Below are positions 63,076-64,000 of a stretch of 64,000 nucleotides of DNA, one piece after another (the stretch's first letter is position 1; each line of letters begins with the position of its first letter). Both the position numbers and the translations under genes were made by a program. The notes under the pieces are model-generated. The model did no database searches and had not been told where the DNA came from. It worked only from the letters and a program-made list of their open reading frames with translations. Source of the DNA: Candidatus Nanopelagicales bacterium (GTDB taxonomy: Bacteria > Actinomycetota > Actinomycetes > S36-B12); NCBI GenBank assembly GCA_018402075.1, contig JAGYJP010000006.1:8761-72760 (forward strand), in the 5' to 3' direction.

Positions 63076-64000
63076 GTGAGATTTAAAATCGCAACCGGAA
63101 CGGTTGCCTTAGGCACGGCGGCGGCGCTTGCGCTGGCCACGGCATTACCTGCCCAGGCGGCTGACCCAGGTGTTACCAATAACAAAATCATTCTCGGAAC
63201 AACAACACCACTAACGGGTCCTGCAGCCCCTGGCTACAAGGACATTCCGGTAGCGGCTCAGGCTTACTTCAATTACGTGAATAAAAATGGTGGCGTAAAT
63301 GGTCGCCAGATTGAACTCAAGATTTTCGATGACCAGTACAACCCCGCTCTGACCAAGAAGGGCACCAGCCAGCTGATCCTGCGCGACAAAATTTTCGCAA
63401 TGTACGGTGCACTCGGCACCCCGACTCACTCTGCGGTTGTACAAGACCTTAATCGCCGAGGCATCCCCGACATCTTTGTGAACACCGGTGGCGCCAGTTT
63501 TGACAATCCACGCAAGTACCCCATGACATTCCCTTACTTCCCTTCATACATTGTGGAGTCCAAGGTCATGGGTTACTACATGGCAAATGACCCAGTACTG
63601 AATGCCAAGAAGAAGTGCCTGTTCTACCAAGATGGTGAATTCGGCGACAATGCCAAAGTGGGCTTTAATGCCGCCGGCACCAAGTTCGAGACAACCACCT
63701 CGTACTTTTCCGGCCAGCAAGTTTCTCCATTCACCGCCCAGATTGCCAAGTTGAAGTCAGCAGGCTGTGAGCTCGTCGTGTTCTTCGGCGTGACATCTGC
63801 GACCGCTCAACTGCTGGGAACAGCAGTACGATCCGGTTTTGCACCAACATGGGTGATCACTTCAGTTGGTTCCGACCCATCTGTTTTGCGAAATGTGTTG
63901 GGAGCAAACACGAACGCACTTCTCAAGGGCGTCTATGTACCGAGCTTTATCGTCCCTGCCCAGAACACCAAAAATCCATACGTCAGTCAAATGAAAGCCA
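63076..64000 (+). CDS. livK: LivK-type ABC transporter substrate-binding protein (partial)
   Basis: 308 residues before the window ends. The signal peptide MRFKIATGTVALGTAAALAL with cleavage likely after PAQA is a Sec signal with no lipobox. Mature motifs: NNKIILGTTTPLTGPAAPGY, NYVNKNGGVNGRQIELKIFD (the Gly-Gly-Val block of periplasmic binding protein family 6) and YQDGEFGDNAKVGF. The GTG start follows TTGGAGGAG. It binds the transported amino acid or amide outside the membrane. It has its own promoter region, separate from livGFHM. Confidence 0.9.
   Translation, partial: MRFKIATGTVALGTAAALALATALPAQAADPGVTNNKIILGTTTPLTGPAAPGYKDIPVAAQAYFNYVNKNGGVNGRQIELKIFDDQYNPALTKKGTSQLILRDKIFAMYGALGTPTHSAVVQDLNRRGIPDIFVNTGGASFDNPRKYPMTFPYFPSYIVESKVMGYYMANDPVLNAKKKCLFYQDGEFGDNAKVGFNAAGTKFETTTSYFSGQQVSPFTAQIAKLKSAGCELVVFFGVTSATAQLLGTAVRSGFAPTWVITSVGSDPSVLRNVLGANTNALLKGVYVPSFIVPAQNTKNPYVSQMKA

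Overview
The window looks like chromosome of a member of the Actinomycetota, probably the class Actinomycetes. The evidence is conserved gene order. A proC - excisionase-type HTH gene - 32-aa bS22-type ribosomal protein - acyltransferase - SerB-like phosphatase block occurs here. So does a rex-hemD block next to a system II cytochrome c maturation operon (tlpA-ccdA-resB-ccsB), a menaquinone cluster, and a 14-gene nuo operon followed by a polyprenyl synthase. An rpmG-hadA-hadB block leads on to murB, aspC, tRNA-Trp, secE, nusG, rplK and rplA. Genes are tightly packed with many 1-8 base overlaps. No stretch over 300 bases lacks a gene, and I see no insertion sequence, prophage, CRISPR array or rRNA. 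I cannot place the genus; GC looks moderate by eye (not counted).

Layout. 1-7.1 kb: exopolyphosphatase, CtpE-like P-type ATPase, a TIM-barrel isomerase, a TetR regulator, proC and an AcuC-type deacetylase. 7.2-11.2 kb: HTH gene, bS22, plsC-like gene, SerB-like HAD, acyl-CoA ligase and a small thioredoxin-fold protein. 11.3-18.3 kb: rex, hemD, a histidine phosphatase and the cytochrome c maturation operon. 18.3-28.6 kb: menaquinone genes menA, menE, menB, menC, menD, menF and menG, with a PLDc_N protein, a DUF4229 protein and a TetR-like/GNAT fusion. 28.7-44.1 kb: nuoA-N, preceded by a near-consensus Rex operator. 44.1-47.4 kb: polyprenyl synthase, RarD-type transporter and an isolated nuoB/nuoC/nuoI-like trio with no large subunit. 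47.4-56.3 kb: yajQ, four tRNAs (Tyr, Thr, Met, Trp), rpmG, hadAB, a CysS-tail/glycosyltransferase fusion, murB, aspC and a second thioredoxin/CcdA pair. 56.4-61.4 kb: secE, nusG, rplK, rplA, livG, livF and livH, all broken by many small indels. 61.4-64 kb: intact livM and the start of livK.

Together the core of the window is respiratory: menaquinone synthesis, its polyprenyl tail donor, complex I that reduces it, heme and cytochrome c assembly, and Rex as a likely NADH/NAD+ sensor over the nuo operon.

Four cross-cutting observations stand out. (1) The orphan NuoB/C/I-like trio keeps all its Fe-S ligands but has no partner large subunit nearby. (2) Short tandem repeats with periods that are multiples of 3 (15, 18, 24, 30 bp) recur in or beside at least seven genes, giving acidic or low-complexity peptides. 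(3) Thirteen genes carry a -10-like hexamer exactly 6 nt before the start codon, which suggests widespread leaderless transcription. (4) The frameshift block at 56.4-61.4 kb hits essential single-copy genes and is more likely sequence error than biology.
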